The translations under genes and the position numbers were made by a program. The notes beneath the pieces are model-generated. The model had not been told where the DNA came from. It saw only the letters and a program-made list of their open reading frames with translations, and did no database searches. From contig NW_025062477.1 of assembly GCF_000002995.4 (NCBI RefSeq), positions 124,001 to 188,000 of the forward strand: a DNA stretch of 64,000 nucleotides, written 5' to 3'. The DNA comes from Brugia malayi. Its lineage: Eukaryota; Nematoda; Chromadorea; Rhabditida; Onchocercidae. This document shows positions 1-14,829 of this stretch, one piece after another; positions within the stretch are counted from its first letter, which is position 1; each line of letters starts with the position of its first letter.

Positions 1-294
1 CTCACATATTAAAGGGATTATGAAGAGAGGGTAAATTTGTAAGATGAAATAAAACAGATTGTTTTTCATTACAAAACATGCAGTCATATCATAAAATTAA
101 AGGTCTTTACAGGTACCACATAATTATTATATTCGAAAAAAAAAACCAATTTTATGCTGTCACGTGACGCTTAATACGCGGCACTTGGAAGTATTGTTTA
201 TAGTTGCGTCAGTAGTTTTGTATGGTTATTCAGACACAATTTTATTAAAACACATTCTTTCATTTCTTTTCCTTTCCAATTTCTTCATTTCCAG

Positions 295-3200
295 TGCGGT
301 ATTTTGCTTGGTACCATTTTAATTGGAATTTGTTCACTATTGACCAAAATTACTTGTCATTTGTTGTATCAAGGAGCGCTCCTGACAAGGTATGAATCCA
401 TAATTATATATTTAATTTCCTTCTCGTACTTTTTAATTGCCCACTGGGTTATATACTATGTTATTTTGTTGTAAGCAAATATTTATTATAAATATGTATT
501 TGCTATAAATATTTTCAAGTTCACTTCATTTCTCTAGCTTATTTCATAAATGCATCAACTTTCCATTCCTTCTTAATTCCATCTCGAAGAAGATAGCTCA
601 TATTTCTTCGAAATTCGTTCATTTTTGAATTCTTTTAGCGATGATTGGAAACCACGTATCTAATCATTTGAGTTCCTTTTTTTCTTGAAATTTGATAATT
701 ACGAATGAGATTTCGAAAGTCTAATAAAATCGATTTCAAAGCTAGGTTTTTAAATTATTAATTTGAATTTGTTCTTCCAAATGTGAGAAAAACTTCAAAA
801 AAGCGAAATTTGCAGACGTCGGAGTTATGAATCTATGGCATCGCATGCTTTTGGTAGCAATGGAAAACGTTTAGTTGAGGTCAATTTCGATTTATCTATG
901 CACTAGGTTGCAAATTTATCATCATTTTGTAAATTTCTGATTTAAAGTAACTGTTTGCTAGAAATGTGCAGTCGTTTAATTAAAAACTTAAGTTCTGTGA
1001 AGAGACTTAGTGGTTTATTTAGAATTTTGATTTCAGTTTTCAACTTGCTATTTAGTTCTTGCATTAATACTGACTATATGATTATATTTCACTGAATCAC
1101 TGATTATATTTTGGTTATATTTTTATTATGGCATAATTTGTATCCGGAATTATATCCAATTCCTTTTGCCTTTTTTTTAATACATTAATATTTGAAGACA
1201 CTACAAGTGTACCAATATTGTTTGGTTTGGAATTGTAATTTCAGGTTTTCTTCATATTTTTGAAGCAATTGAATTTTAAATCTTATCTTGTCTTATTCAA
1301 ATTGAAGCCATCTTATTTTGCAGTTGCTCATGATTTTATTTTTAATGTCGTGTGTTATATCGTTCATGGTTGTTATTGGTGATATTGGTCCTCATGTACT
1401 GGCCGATTATTTGGAATTACAAGCACCTACTCAAAGGTTGCGAATTCTTGTTATGGTGAGCTGTTTTTTATTTTCTCATTATTTCATTTTTAATTTCTCA
1501 TTTTATTCGAAAAATTTCCCTTAAAAACTTAATTTTAAAATTGAAAGGTTTTAAGTGTACGAAATTTGACAAATGTAAAATTTTAATCATATCAAATTTG
1601 TTTTGAAGAGTGGATATTGGAATTTATCGAATTCTTTTATTGAAATTTCAGGTTGTAATCTTTTTGTTTGTTATATTGCCATTATCACTATTCCGCAGCG
1701 TGACTAGTCTATCGAAAATTAATTCAGTAACCGTATTCTTTTACGGCTTATTTGTATTACGCATGTTAGTTGAATGCATTCCACGGATTTTCAACTGCAA
1801 TTGGAGCACTGATATACGATGGTGGCGGCAAGAAGGTTTACTCACCAGGTTATTTATTTGTTTACTTATTCAGTATTGCGTAAATGTAGTTAATTTTTTT
1901 CAAAGGCAGGACTTACACACCTGATGAATCGAGTGAGACAATCCCTGCTAACCATTTTTGAATCATTAATTGTAACTCATTTGTAGATTTAGAAGGAAAA
2001 GTTCGTTAGTTTCATTTTAGTTTGGGGCAACTTTGAAAATTTCCTTCTTCCTACTTTTTATAAGGTTTAGGTGAAATGTCTTTTGACTTTTATTCTTTTA
2101 GTGACAAGTTTGTAATGATTTATCGAGAAAGTTCTGAATTTTTTTTTAGCTTACCCATCATTTCAATGGCACTGTCATGTCAGACGCAGTTGTTTTGTGT
2201 CACTGAATCTATAACGGAACCATCGGCTGCTAAGGTACAGTTTTTGTTAGGTGAACTTTCTATTTCGATTTCTTTCTTTATTCTAAAGAAAAAGTTACCT
2301 CATGGAATTAGTGAATACAGATACATACTGCAAGATATTACATTATACTTTCATACAGCGTATGATTCTTTGATTCCTCCAACTTTTCTGCATAATTCTT
2401 TTAACGACATTGAAGAATACTGAAAAGCTTTTTTTATTCTAAGCAAATAAGTTGTCTAGCAAGATTAAAAAAACGAATGAAATTCATGCTAGGTGAATTC
2501 TAACATAAATTATTTCATTTAACTGAAAAATGGAACAAAATTCATTTAAAAATGAGAAATAAATTTCTAGTTTCCCTTTTCAAGTACTTTGTATCCATAA
2601 TTTCTTAGATATTTTCGTGAGTTAATTTCAAACTGAATTTCTACTACCTAAAATTAACGAATAGTTTTAGCTGTAAAATTCAGGTGGATACAGTAGTTTC
2701 TGGAGCAGTGAATATCTGTAGTAGTATGTACGCAGCTGTTGGTTTATTCGGATATGTTGCTTTTCACGATGTTGAATTATATGGCGATATTCTCCTATAT
2801 CTGCAAAGTTCTTTACTGACCCAGCTAATGAAACTAGCTTTCATGTTATCGGTAGCCGTCAGTATCCCACTTATGCTGTTTCCAAGTCGAATTGCATTCT
2901 ATAATCTCTTGAAATCGGTATTTTTTAGTGATACTCTTGATTGGATAATCATGAAATCAAATTGAAGAAGATATCTTGAAGTGTTTGAGGTGATATGATC
3001 TCTGAAAGGATAAAGAAAGACATAAATTCCTGAAAAGCGGGAAGCATCAGAGGGAAATGAAGAAAAGATTCAGGATTTCTCGAAGAATTTATGAATGATT
3101 TTTTAAAGAGCACCGGAGATAAGGCTCGAGAAGTAAAAAGATGAAGTCTGGAAATATCATAAAAAATTTCTTTGAATTTTTTCCTACGCGCTTTACAGGA

Positions 3201-4347
3201 TGCTTGTGAATACGCTATGCTACGTATGCCTTCGTTAATATTTGTTTCATTGACAGTATTTCTCTTGTCTTCGTGTTTATTAGCTGCAGTAATTGTACCG
3301 AATGGTATGTTTATACTTTTTAAGGGAAAAAGAGGTAAATTTCAGAATCGATTCATCGTTTTCCCCTTTTTAGAGCAGCATTAATAACGTTGTGCCGAGA
3401 GGAAAAATTCTTCCTACTCATTTCCTTAGTAGTAATCTTTCAATTCAAAAAATAATTTTTCGTACTGCGGAAGGTAATCGGACTGTATTTGTGATAGAAA
3501 AAGTGATTTGATAGAAGTTTTTCGGATTTTCGACGTAATTATTATTCCAACATTGACGTGCATTTACATGGAGCATCAGTCACCATGTTTGGTTCTTTTC
3601 TGTCCTCAATAATTTTGTTCTGATCAGTTGCCTTCGCTGCATATTATTTGCACACAATCTTATCGGAGGAATCGGCTTACATCGTTTGCAAGAAACGCAA
3701 GTAGTTCTTGACGTGCAGCAAATGTTTCGTGATTGCATTGACATGTTTTACGTTTTCCTTTGGCTAAGGAATTCATTAATATGAGGATGAATTTTATTTC
3801 TTTGCTTAAAAGAAATAGTAATTTAAATAATATTGTCATTTCTAATAATGTCAAGATTGTCCAGGTATTAATTGATGTATGAGTGTAAAAATTGAGATTT
3901 TTAAATATTAAGTCGGAAAGATAGTGATTGAGATAATCTTCAGTTGAATTTATTCTCGGAATAACGGGTGCAACTATTGGCTGTCTTGTAACGATCATCA
4001 TTCCATCGCTGTTATTTTTATCAATATCTCGTGGCATCGAACAATATCGTGCTTTGATGTTTTATGCAAAAGTATGTGAAAAAACTCAAATAGTGAATGT
4101 AGGATTTCGTTTCGTTTAGTCGCAATTTATATTTCACAATTAACACTTCGTTCCTGAAAATTTAAACCTAATTTTTCAGTGGCACTTGGGATTTTGTGTG
4201 TTTGCTTTCTTTTCATAGTAAGATTTTCAGGTATCGATAATAATCGGTTCGCTTATGCTCATCGGAAGTACATGGGCAGTTTTACATACAGAACAGGAGA
4301 CGAATGTTGTTGATATTATTCTACCTAAACAAATAGGTTGTTTTTAG
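295..4347 (+). CDS. SLC38-type (SNAT10-like) amino-acid transporter, 3' part
   Basis: Multi-pass plasma- or organelle-membrane transporter of the SLC38/AAAP family, expected to carry neutral amino acids. Exons read from the sequence: 295-389, 816-879, 1324-1455, 1652-1848, 2150-2234, 2684-2917, 3199-3304, 3944-4071, 4231-4336, all with ag/gt borders and matching phases (382 codons). Family-like stretches include CGILLGTILIGI, YESMASHAFGSNGKRLVE, VVIGDIGPHVLADYL, ISMALSCQTQLFCVTES, VGLFGYVAFHD and EFILGITGATIGC. These fit the SNAT10/11 group better than the vesicular GABA or SNAT1-9 groups. At least eight hydrophobic segments are seen. The 5' end, including the first transmembrane segments, lies left of the window. 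If exon 4231-4336 is not spliced, the frame ends in a stop at 4345-4347; otherwise a charged tail follows (next two entries). Substrate is not predictable from sequence alone. Confidence 0.85.
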
Positions 4348-4686
4348 ATGAATCCCACCTAATTTAATGGTTTTTTTTTTAAAAAAGACATTTTCGAAAT
4401 TTTGGAAATTATAGTTAGAAATATCGCATTACTTTTTAAAGATGTAAATATGCGTGTTAAATCCAGCATCTATGTAGTAGGTGCTAAAAAATTTATAAAT
4501 GCTCTTCGCTTTTTTTATGGAACAAACATTTTACAGTGCTAGGACTTACTTATTACTTCAGGAGATAATGAAATGAGGTTCCATTACTTCAGTCTCTTCT
4601 CGGTATGGTAAAATAGCTTTCTTTTTAAACAATCTCACTTCTAAAGGAGAGAGGGATAGTTAAAAATTTAAGAGAATTTTTTTCAG

Positions 4687-4834
4687 ATAATGAAAGAGTG
4701 GAAATTGCTTTAAAAAATCTGGAGAAGTTCAAAACTGATGACAATAGCACGAAACTACAAGCATGTCTTTTAATATATTTTATGAATACTCCTAATTTAT
4801 TGTTGAAAAGAGATCAACGGACTCGCTTTGCTTA
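4687..4834 (+). CDS. Candidate C-terminal tail exon of the SLC38 transporter
   Basis: Follows a good acceptor (tttttttcag, ending 4686) and joins in phase to a donor at 4337: the split codon g|at gives Asp, followed by NERVEIALKNLEKF and KTDDNSTKLQA. The sequence is charged and hydrophilic, as expected for the long cytosolic tail of SNAT10-like proteins. The end of the exon is uncertain. The frame runs to a stop at 4832-4834, or the exon may use a weak donor and join 5001-5278. Confidence 0.45.
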
Positions 4835-5000
4835 GTACTTAGGGTGTTTCAAACGTGAGGCAGTGCCTAAATCGGTAGAATAATAACCATGAAGTAACAT
4901 CCTTACTTTTGTTAAGCTAAATAATTAGCAAAAAATAAGGACTTTGGGAATCTTTTAAAGCTTATGTGAGGAATATGAAGTTTTACCTTTCTGCTTTAGA

Positions 5001-5278
5001 ATACGTTTTCGAGAGGAAAGCAAAATGAAGAAACAGTAACGTCCAGAGAGGAAAAATGGAAAGGGAAACAAAATGTGGGCACTGTAACGAATGAAGAAAC
5101 AAAAACACTATTACATGGAATTAAGGAAAAACGCAAAGCGCAGAGTAATATTTTAAAAAAGCAACAGACGATTGCTGATGGACCAAAGAAGCATAAAGAA
5201 TTAATGGAAATGGTCACCATGACAGGCATTTGGAAAATGAATGCAAGTTCAGAACGGACGGAAGAAATCAATGTTTAA
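5001..5278 (+). CDS. Candidate last coding exon, Lys/Glu-rich tail
   Basis: Open frame of 91 codons after a tttag acceptor at 5000, ending with taa at 5276-5278. It is strongly Lys/Glu/Thr/Gln rich (TVTNEETKTLLHGIKEKRK; KKQQTIADGPKKHKEL), unlike the AT-driven Phe/Leu/Ile composition of nearby random frames, which argues that it is coding. It lies on the strand of the SLC38 gene and is the last open block before the convergent USP5 gene. Phase joining to 4687-4834 is not clean: the simplest junctions give a stop. An unseen exon or a different acceptor inside the block is needed. It could instead be a separate small gene. Confidence 0.4.
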
Positions 5279-6159
5279 CTCGTAAATTTCTTTAAGAATG
5301 CGAAGTTCGAAGAAGGAGATCACAACTTGAATTGTTACACTTCATCACTGAACTAAAGGAAGTGACTCTTTGGTCTCCGGTTGCAAACCATTTAAAATAA
5401 TTGCTGGGAAAGGTTCGCCCTTAACTTATGTATATTGTCGGATTTTCTAAATGAATACGTTTTCTATGAATTCCTCTAAAACATTAACAATGGGTTATTT
5501 CGATACTTTGTAAAATAACGGTGAATCCTCTCAGTATTAAATGGAACATTAAGGCTCTGAATTCAGTCTATCTCCTATTATCTCCCAAATAAAGACGAAT
5601 TGCTATAATGCAATCTTATAATTCGGTTGTTGAGAAACCTGACTGACCCTCTCTCTCTCATTTTGTATTCTCGAAAAATCATAAGAAGTCCAAAATGTCA
5701 TTAATCAGTCCTTCTTTAATTAGTCCTAACGTGCAATATTTTGCTTAACTCGAACCTCGCAAAGAAGTATCAATTGGAAGAAGCTAAAGGCTAAAATCCA
5801 GCTTCAAGTTTCGTATATTATAAAATGTTACGGCATATTTCTTACAGTTTTTCAGCTAAGCATAAGAATGCTGATTTGGAGATAGTGATACCATTCAGTC
5901 TCATTAGGTTTCGTCTGTGCCTGATTGAAATATGTTCTCAAAAAAGTTTCATAAATAAAAAAGAAATCAGTGGGTTATTCACAGGAAAGAAATTGTAGGG
6001 ATGACATATTTATGTCCTGAAATTCCGGAATTTCTTCACAGTAATATTGGCACTTAATTTTCCAGCACTCAATGAAAAAAAGCAAACGTGAAAATTAAAA
6101 GCCAACAATAAAAAAGCAGCAATAGCACATAAACTCTCTAGACCAATCATTGAATGAAG
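5279..6159. other. Convergent intergenic / 3' flank between SLC38 and USP5
   Basis: No further coding exon was recognised on either strand. It should contain both 3' UTRs; nothing else could be supported. Confidence 0.5.
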
Positions 6160-9100
6160 TTATTCGTCACATGGAATCACTTCGGGATCACAACATCGTT
6201 CATACAGGTAAACATAACCCAACATTGTTGGTGGATTTTGAGATAGAGCTACTTTCTCATCATTGAATAGATACCATTTTGAATCCTAAAGTGACCTTTT
6301 ATTTAATATATATGTATATTTATTATTATTGCTGTTACTATATAACATAAGATTTCTGCAACGTACGAATAACTTACTTTTTTCATATGAGCAACATAAT
6401 GCCCTGAAAGTGGTGAGCTTCCCATATGTGATATGAAACCAATTAGACGATAGTGCTCTTTTCCATCACGGCATTCTTTTGGTACTTCTACCGAAAAAAA
6501 GTAATCTTCAAATAAAAAGAAAGTCAGTAATTTTTAATGTGTTATCAATTAATATTCATGCACAAATGATTTCTCGTTGAAACTACAACTGGAGTATTAA
6601 TCAGCCCGTGTGTTATTAGTGATTAGTGCTAAAATATAAGTGCTATTACTATACATAAGGAATATTGCTAGTTTTGCTTACCCTTAATCTCCTCATCTTT
6701 CCTCTCAGGTGGTATGGTGTCTACATTCGAAAAAAGCCAATCAGCTGCATCATTTATGCCAGTATTAACTTTTTGAAGAGCATAACGTGCCTGATAAACA
6801 GAAAATCCGAGATTTGTAAGTTGTTCAATCGCTATTCCGTCAATATCACTTGCCTGCAATGATGGTCATATTTCGAGAATTGTTAAGGAAACTCTTACAT
6901 CTCAAACAGTTTAAAGCGAATTCCAAAAAATATACTAACTTCCATGAGACCATTTCCTGGTATAAACTGTAAATGGCAGTGGTTAAATGGAATGCTCATT
7001 TCCAATAGTTCAAAATATTCCTATTTATTTTAATTCTTCTAAATACAACTGCCTTAGATGTTAATTGTAAAACTCGCAACGCGATGACCTTTGACCACAA
7101 GTCAGGATGCTCCTCGTTGATGTCCCTATCACCAACACTACGCATGTACCAATCTAATGCTGCATCGAAACCAGTATTCTTGGTTATGTGAATAGCACGA
7201 CGTGCAGCTTCCGGTGTAATACCTGATTTACAGAGCTAAACTTCAAGAAAACCCATAAGTAAGCACTACGACCTTTTAATTACCAATAGCTTATACAACT
7301 TCTTTTTTGGAAATCTACCTACTACTGCAGCCTCAACTTCCAGCCACACCATTCATGAAGGGGAATTATTCAACCGTGTAATTCAACAATCTACCAATTT
7401 TTGTTACGTCGAAATTATTTGCAATTAATTAAATAGTAACCTTCTCAAAAACAGCAGGATCTATGCCAGGCAACGGTCGACCCAACGTTAACTCCGATTT
7501 AGCAGATGCGTGTGGTAGCAACATCTCTTCAGGTTGTTTCCCATAGCCACGAATTGCTTCCAAATTAATTTCATCTGGCATTTCTACATTGACATCCAAC
7601 TTTTTCACACTGTAGTCCTCTGCCAAGGTGAATTTCTGTGAGGGGAAAAAAAATTGGTAGTTCTGGAGAAAAAAATTTTTTTTAGAAAAAGATTGATGCT
7701 AACTTTAAGCTGTATGATTAGGTAATCCGGAAACGTGGCGATGCTGTATTGCTCGATGGCTCCTTTCACTTCATCCGTTATCGGCGATCGAAAATCATCA
7801 ATGTGCTGCTTACCAAATGTTGCTGACAAACATTCAGCAAATGACACAGTAGGTCGTATTGGTGTCTCTGTTTCTGATGTTTTCTAAAATATAGATACCA
7901 ACTTTAAAAGTTCACTTCAACTGCTTGACAATGCTGTCTTAATGCCTCGAATGCAACACATTCCTGAGTACCGATGCATTTATGCAAGCCATTAACATCT
8001 TAAAAATTACAACTCGACATTTTCTCATTAGTAGTATAATGGATACAGATAAACCCAGAAATATGATTTATTTCTATTATCTAAACTATGGTAAGACCGT
8101 AAGACCACTCATTATTGCAAGATGCGAACGAATATATTTATCTTTTGACTTTATAGCAGAAATATAAGAAAAGAATTTTTGAAAAAAACATACTACGGGT
8201 TGTTCAGAAACACTTTTCTCTGGTACATTCAACGAAAGTACTACTTCTTCTGTGTAACTATAACGGACTCTATTCGTTGCCTTATCTTCTAAACGCTGCT
8301 CTAGTTTAAATCGCACTGCATCAACTGGTTTCGGTTTCTTCATAAATTCATCGATTCGGTCAAAAAGTAATCTGAAAAGAGAAATCGATGCAAACATTAG
8401 AACTCAAAAAATTACTACCTGAATGCTATGTGTCATCTATTTGAATGTCAGATATCATTTCCAAGAAACAAATAAGTTAATCACTATATGAAATTTGAAA
8501 ATTTGTCTTGGCGTAATTCGCCTAAGTCCTTTATTTTCTACTGGTAGAAAATCTTTTTACATAACTATAAAAAATGTTTTCCTTCCCAAAAAATTCACAA
8601 GAAGCAGTACGTATTTGTCATGTTCCAGAATGTTTTTGTAATACAAATCCTTTTAAAAAAAGAAATGGCAATGCATTTTATTTCTTTTAAAATTCAAAAA
8701 ACCTTATGTATTCATCAACATCTTGCTGTCGTGTACTTGAAAATTCCGCATTTCCTCTTGATGCTATTTTCCGGAATTGTACTGGTTTGATACCGTTACA
8801 GTCACTGTCCTTCTGAAATTACCTCACAGTTAAATATGAAACAGGAGACAAAACAACGGATGTGTGATTGTGTATATAATTTATAAATACTTATAATTAC
8901 ACCAAATATAATTACTTACTTGGGAAAATTCACCGCTTAATAAACTCGAAAATACTTTCGCTGTCTGACAGTTGAAATCATAATGAGAATCGAGTATTGC
9001 AACGTTGAGGAAATGTTTTTCGCATTCTATTCCGTAAGCTTGTACGATATCAGGAATTTGTAACAGCATTTGTAGTGTCTAAAAGTAGCAAAAGCTTTTG

Positions 9101-12100
9101 CATATGTTATGACATTTCCACTAGTCTTTCAATGAGAATTAAGTTGAAATAGCTTTGCGAGTTGTATAACTATAACTGACTACAACTAAACTGTATGCAC
9201 TACAAAAACCTGTATGCAGATGAAGAACCTACATGATAATGAATGAAGAACAAACCGTTTTGCAATGAATGTACAATACTTACCGGAAAACACACAAGGA
9301 ATCCATATGAATTGAAAAATAGAATTACAGAGAAATGGCACTTACTGCACTGATATAACAAGATGAGCCAATGTTTATGATTCCAGTAAGGCCTGGGCCA
9401 TAGACCAATTCCAGATTTGCACCATCCTCCTGACACATCTCCCATTCCCATCTTTAAAAAGCAAAGCACTGTGAAAGACATTTTTGGCACATCCTTCTCG
9501 ATATTTTATCGAATCAATTTCCATGAAATCTGACCTGGACACTTAGTCACGGTATGACAACGGCAATAACTGAGCAATATCGGAATAGGCAGGATGCACC
9601 TTCGGAAGCTTTCAATGCAAGCCAAGGTGACATGGCTGCATGTTGACCCCGAGGAAGATCAGAAGTGTAAATCACAGAGAGCCTACCAGTAAAAAACTAA
9701 ATTTGACAACCGATCGTATCCGGCGTGCAATTGTCCAATATCCTAAGGCGTACTATACTGGGTAACCGGACAATTTTAGTAATCTTCGGATCGAACTCTG
9801 AACAGAAAAAAACACAACACTTACTTCTGATTAAGGTCAAGCTCCATTTCAAGTGTACTTTTTTCAGTCTTTTCTGTTTTATCCATATCAATACCAAAAT
9901 GAATCAAATGTTTTTTCAAGTTCGGATCACGAACTGATTCGTCTTCATCGTAACTAAACACATCTGCATCATCTTTCGTAATTGTACCTAATTTCACGAC
10001 CAAAGGATAACCAGTCCTGAAAATGCACCACGAATAAACAAAAATCCTTTTCATACCCATCTTTTGCAAAGAACTATGTTTTTCGATAACTATTTAAATA
10101 ATGTTTTATTACATGCAAAATATAGTTAAATGAGTTCATTTAATTACAGAAGTCTGATGCCCTGCCACCCGCTTATATCATACAGATTTTTAAATGCCTT
10201 GTACATAAATTTTAATTCCAATTGAACAAATCGTACTCCAACAATAAATCAAAGGCAACAAAGCTTTTTTCAAAAGATCAGCATTTATAGTAATTCATAC
10301 AAGTCAAAATGTAGCCGCGCATGATTTCGACCTTTGCTCATTACTCCTTCTTGGATAAACTGCGAACGGCCACACATAATTGCACCATCAGTTAGATTTA
10401 ACCATAAGTTCTCCTTAAGATCGCATCCTTCTTCTTCACATTTCCAACCCCACGGAGGTATTCTCTTTCCGTTGTCCATCTTTACAAATGAAATTTATCA
10501 AAAATTGCTAAATTTCGTCAAAAAAGCGAAAATACAATGACTTTAGTGATCGTAAAAACCAGTTAATTTCGACTGCCGTTTAACACCAACAATCTTTAGA
10601 ACTGCGCCTACCACTTGTAAATCAAGACCCACATTGTTAACAATAGAAAAAATTTTTAAAGAAAGCTACGTACTTGTTCCAAATTTAAATGCCTTGTATT
10701 CACCCGCGCTTCACCTTCCCAAACATTAATTCCTTCTTCTATTATCTCCTGTCTTTGCACCCCTTCATTTTCGATAATTATCTGGCAAACTTCTGTCAAT
10801 TTCGGTGTAAGTCTGGAAAAAGTAATTGCAGTTATATGCAATTCTACCATTAAATGCTGCTGATCCCAAATTCATATACATGAAACACTGTGAAAAACAA
10901 ACCTGCTAAGGGGAACCTTTGTATCGAAATCTGGAAGAAGTACAACTGCATATTCACTTTCAATCTCATATTTCGGACCAGAGCTAAAGCCTCCTTCAAC
11001 ACCTATCGCAAGCTGCAATAAACATAGCCCATCAAAACACTTAAAATTCATTGAAACTGATAACGTGAATGATACGTACATGTTATCAATCCATAATTTT
11101 TTTTTTTTTTTTGCAAAAAATGATAACGATCCATCACTTAATAATTTACTTCATAACAAAGAACAAAATAAGCAGGGATATTTAATTTTTTAATGGTAAT
11201 TTCTCAAAAGTCATCTTACAATCTCATATACAATGAAATGCACAGTGCAACACGCTGTGAAGACTATTCATTGACGTACGATTTTTGGTAGGTTATAAAA
11301 AGGTAATAGAAGCACGAAAATTCTTTCATCAGCCATCTTGCTTCTTGAAAATAGTCTGACAGTTTCTCTCCCAAATTGTCCTGACTTCTTAAACAGCGGC
11401 TTTTCCAAGATCATATTGACCAGAATAATTACGAAATTCACCAGACGTCCCGCGACAATTCACTAGTTTAGTAGCTGTTATACTGATTTCATAAATTTTA
11501 GCTGACCTTACATATCTATATATAAGTAGAAACAGACGGACAGGCAGAAGATAAGGAAAAACAGAGAAAGAGAGAGAGAAAGTAACAAATTTCTTCTAAA
11601 CCTAGTATATTGAATCGTATTTCACAAACCTTGGTAACTTTATCTTGTGGTTCTTCGGCTTCTGGTAGCATCTTTTTAACTTGCTTACACCACAGAAAAC
11701 CTTTTCGTGCCGTCCGCTTATAATAACCCATCGCATGATCAATACAAAATCCAGAAAACCCTTCCAGACAAACATATAACCCACCTGAAACTACTTACAT
11801 TTTCATATTTCTACTTTTACCAATGTGATTCACCAGAAAAATTCACTAGATCCATAAAAATTTACCAAAAATCCAAAAGATAGTTCCAGGATATCTCAGT
11901 TCATTTAAGATTTATTCAGGAAGTTTTTGCCAAGAAATTCTTAAGATTAATTTCAACAACTAACTTTGGGATAGAGAGTAATGCATACTACAAAAACAAA
12001 TTTCGGCCTGTTAATGAGCGATATCAAAAAATAATATCCTAACATTTATTCATTCCAGTTATACATTTGCCTTTTATCCGAAAATTTTCGGCTTATGATT

Positions 12101-12410
12101 CATTTAACAATTACAGCTTATTTCTTTATTTTCGCTTAAATTAATCTTTTTTACTACAACTTTACTATCAGTGCTTGCCTAAATTATTGCTTCAAGCTAA
12201 GAAAGGCTGAATCATATTTCATCCTGAAAACATAAATGAATATCTACCTGGATGGAGAGGAGTCTTGAAGCAATACATACACTCATCCTTGAATATCTTA
12301 TCACCCAATGTTGGAGGACGATATGTTAAGGAACAGATCTTTGATGCGACATCCATTTCGCTCCATCTATCTGTTGATGATGACGATGATGTCTCACATA
12401 TTTCGGCCAT
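6160..12410 (-). CDS. usp5: Ubiquitin carboxyl-terminal hydrolase 5 (isopeptidase T)
   Basis: Cysteine protease that disassembles unanchored polyubiquitin chains in cytosol and nucleus. Exons, 5' to 3' on the minus strand: 12410-12248, 11784-11630, 11012-10903, 10812-10674, 10479-10301, 10016-9825, 9451-9346, 9078-8920, 8812-8703, 8371-8197, 7883-7704, 7635-7441, 7235-7074, 6966-6940, 6853-6682, 6487-6378, 6285-6160. They total 2460 nt (819 aa; human about 858) with every phase consistent. Domains: N-terminal variant zinc-finger-like nUBP (about aa 20-105, GDKIFKDEC...[14 protein letters not shown]), ubiquitin-tail-binding ZnF-UBP (about 198-275, [36 protein letters not shown]), Cys box with catalytic Cys about 344 ([11 protein letters not shown]), UBA1 (about 622-675, [18 protein letters not shown]), UBA2 (about 685-735), and His box with His about 771 ([10 protein letters not shown]) and Asp about 787 (YLFNDEKV). 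The catalytic triad and both UBA domains are intact. Start chosen at [12 protein letters not shown], which has a 3' splice acceptor 2 nt upstream; MDV further in is an alternative. Confidence 0.95.
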
Positions 12411-13026
12411 TTCTACGAGCAAATTCTCACCAATTTTTCCAACAGATTTTCTTTCTAGTGAACAAAACTTTAAGCCTTTAATGAGAAATGCAACGTTACA
12501 GAAAATTTCTGAACTAATTACTGATATCACTGCTATCAGGAGCACAGAAACCACACAAATGTTAGACAGTGCTATCTCGAACAAAGACCGATTCCATTGC
12601 ACAGACTATCGCCAACAAGAACTGAACTAGCCACCAGGGATATTATTAATGGACATATTTTAGGAATTTGCCTTACAGAAAAGTAAGCAGCGGACGCCGC
12701 CCCAGCATCATCGGAGTTGTTCAATGAGTTTGAATGAATAAGGGTAGTTAGGGTGTGACTAGGGTTTGATACTCTCTCCATTCCGTGATATTAGTCACGC
12801 AAAACGTGAACTTATGATAGCCGAAAACTTTCATAAGTTAGTCATCTTGTCTGGTTATATGCAATGCAAATAACAATAAGTTATACGTTTTATACTAATT
12901 GTACATCTGTTTACTCGTCGAAGGGGTGGAAATTAACATTTTGACTATTTCAAAAGGTTTATCTCAACAAACAATTTTAACACCCATTCCTTCCTTTTTT
13001 TTTTTTTTTGAAGTCAATTTTTCGTC
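12411..13026. promoter_or_regulatory. Divergent promoter interval, USP5 / HINT
   Basis: 616 bp between the USP5 start codon (- strand) and the HINT start codon (+ strand). It must hold both promoters. It contains a T17-type tract just before the HINT start. A sequence gctcgtag lies 2 nt before the USP5 ATG, so the mature 5' end may be made by trans-splicing. Open frames here (for example 12572-12781 on -) show no family resemblance. Confidence 0.5.
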
Positions 13027-14388
<1,362 letters not shown>

Positions 14389-14579
14389 AGAGGGATTGCC
14401 AAATCGCAGCAATTACTTATGGATGCGAAGATGTGAAATTTTGATTAGAATTTGTACTTAGATTTGAGAATTTTGTTGCTTTCATGTTTGTGATATGAGC
14501 CATTGAATTAGAAATTTGAAAAAAGGGGAAATTCAAGAAGTGGGGATTATATTGTATTACATTGTGCATTTGATTGATG

Positions 14580-14585
14580 AATAAA
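14580..14585 (+). terminator. AATAAA polyadenylation signal of HINT gene
   Basis: First canonical hexamer downstream of the HINT stop (14388), about 190 nt into the 3' UTR. Exact cleavage site not visible. Confidence 0.5.
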
Positions 14586-14823
14586 CTGTATAAAACAGCC
14601 AATTCCAATAATCTTCGAGATTACTCGAGAAATTCTTTTGGAAGTTTTTCATGACTTAGACGACATATCTATTTGAGGGTATGCATGTCATGTAAGTTTT
14701 TATCGATTTTTTGGAATGCCACAGAACGATACCATTTTTCGGCGACTCAAGATTTTTATCTCAGAATTTGCAGAATTCGAGGAAATTTTCAGAAGGTATT
14801 TGATGCGAATGTTTATTAATGTC

Positions 14824-14829
14824 TTTATT
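14824..14829 (-). terminator. AATAAA polyadenylation signal of cathepsin Z gene
   Basis: TTTATT on the + strand, about 120 nt past the cathepsin Z stop; a second one lies at 14812-14817. The HINT and cathepsin Z 3' ends are therefore only about 240 nt apart, tail to tail. Confidence 0.45.

Noticed and set aside
12572..12781. Open frame on minus upstream of USP5
   Set aside because: Lies beyond the start codon and its likely trans-splice acceptor; contains no nUBP sequence.
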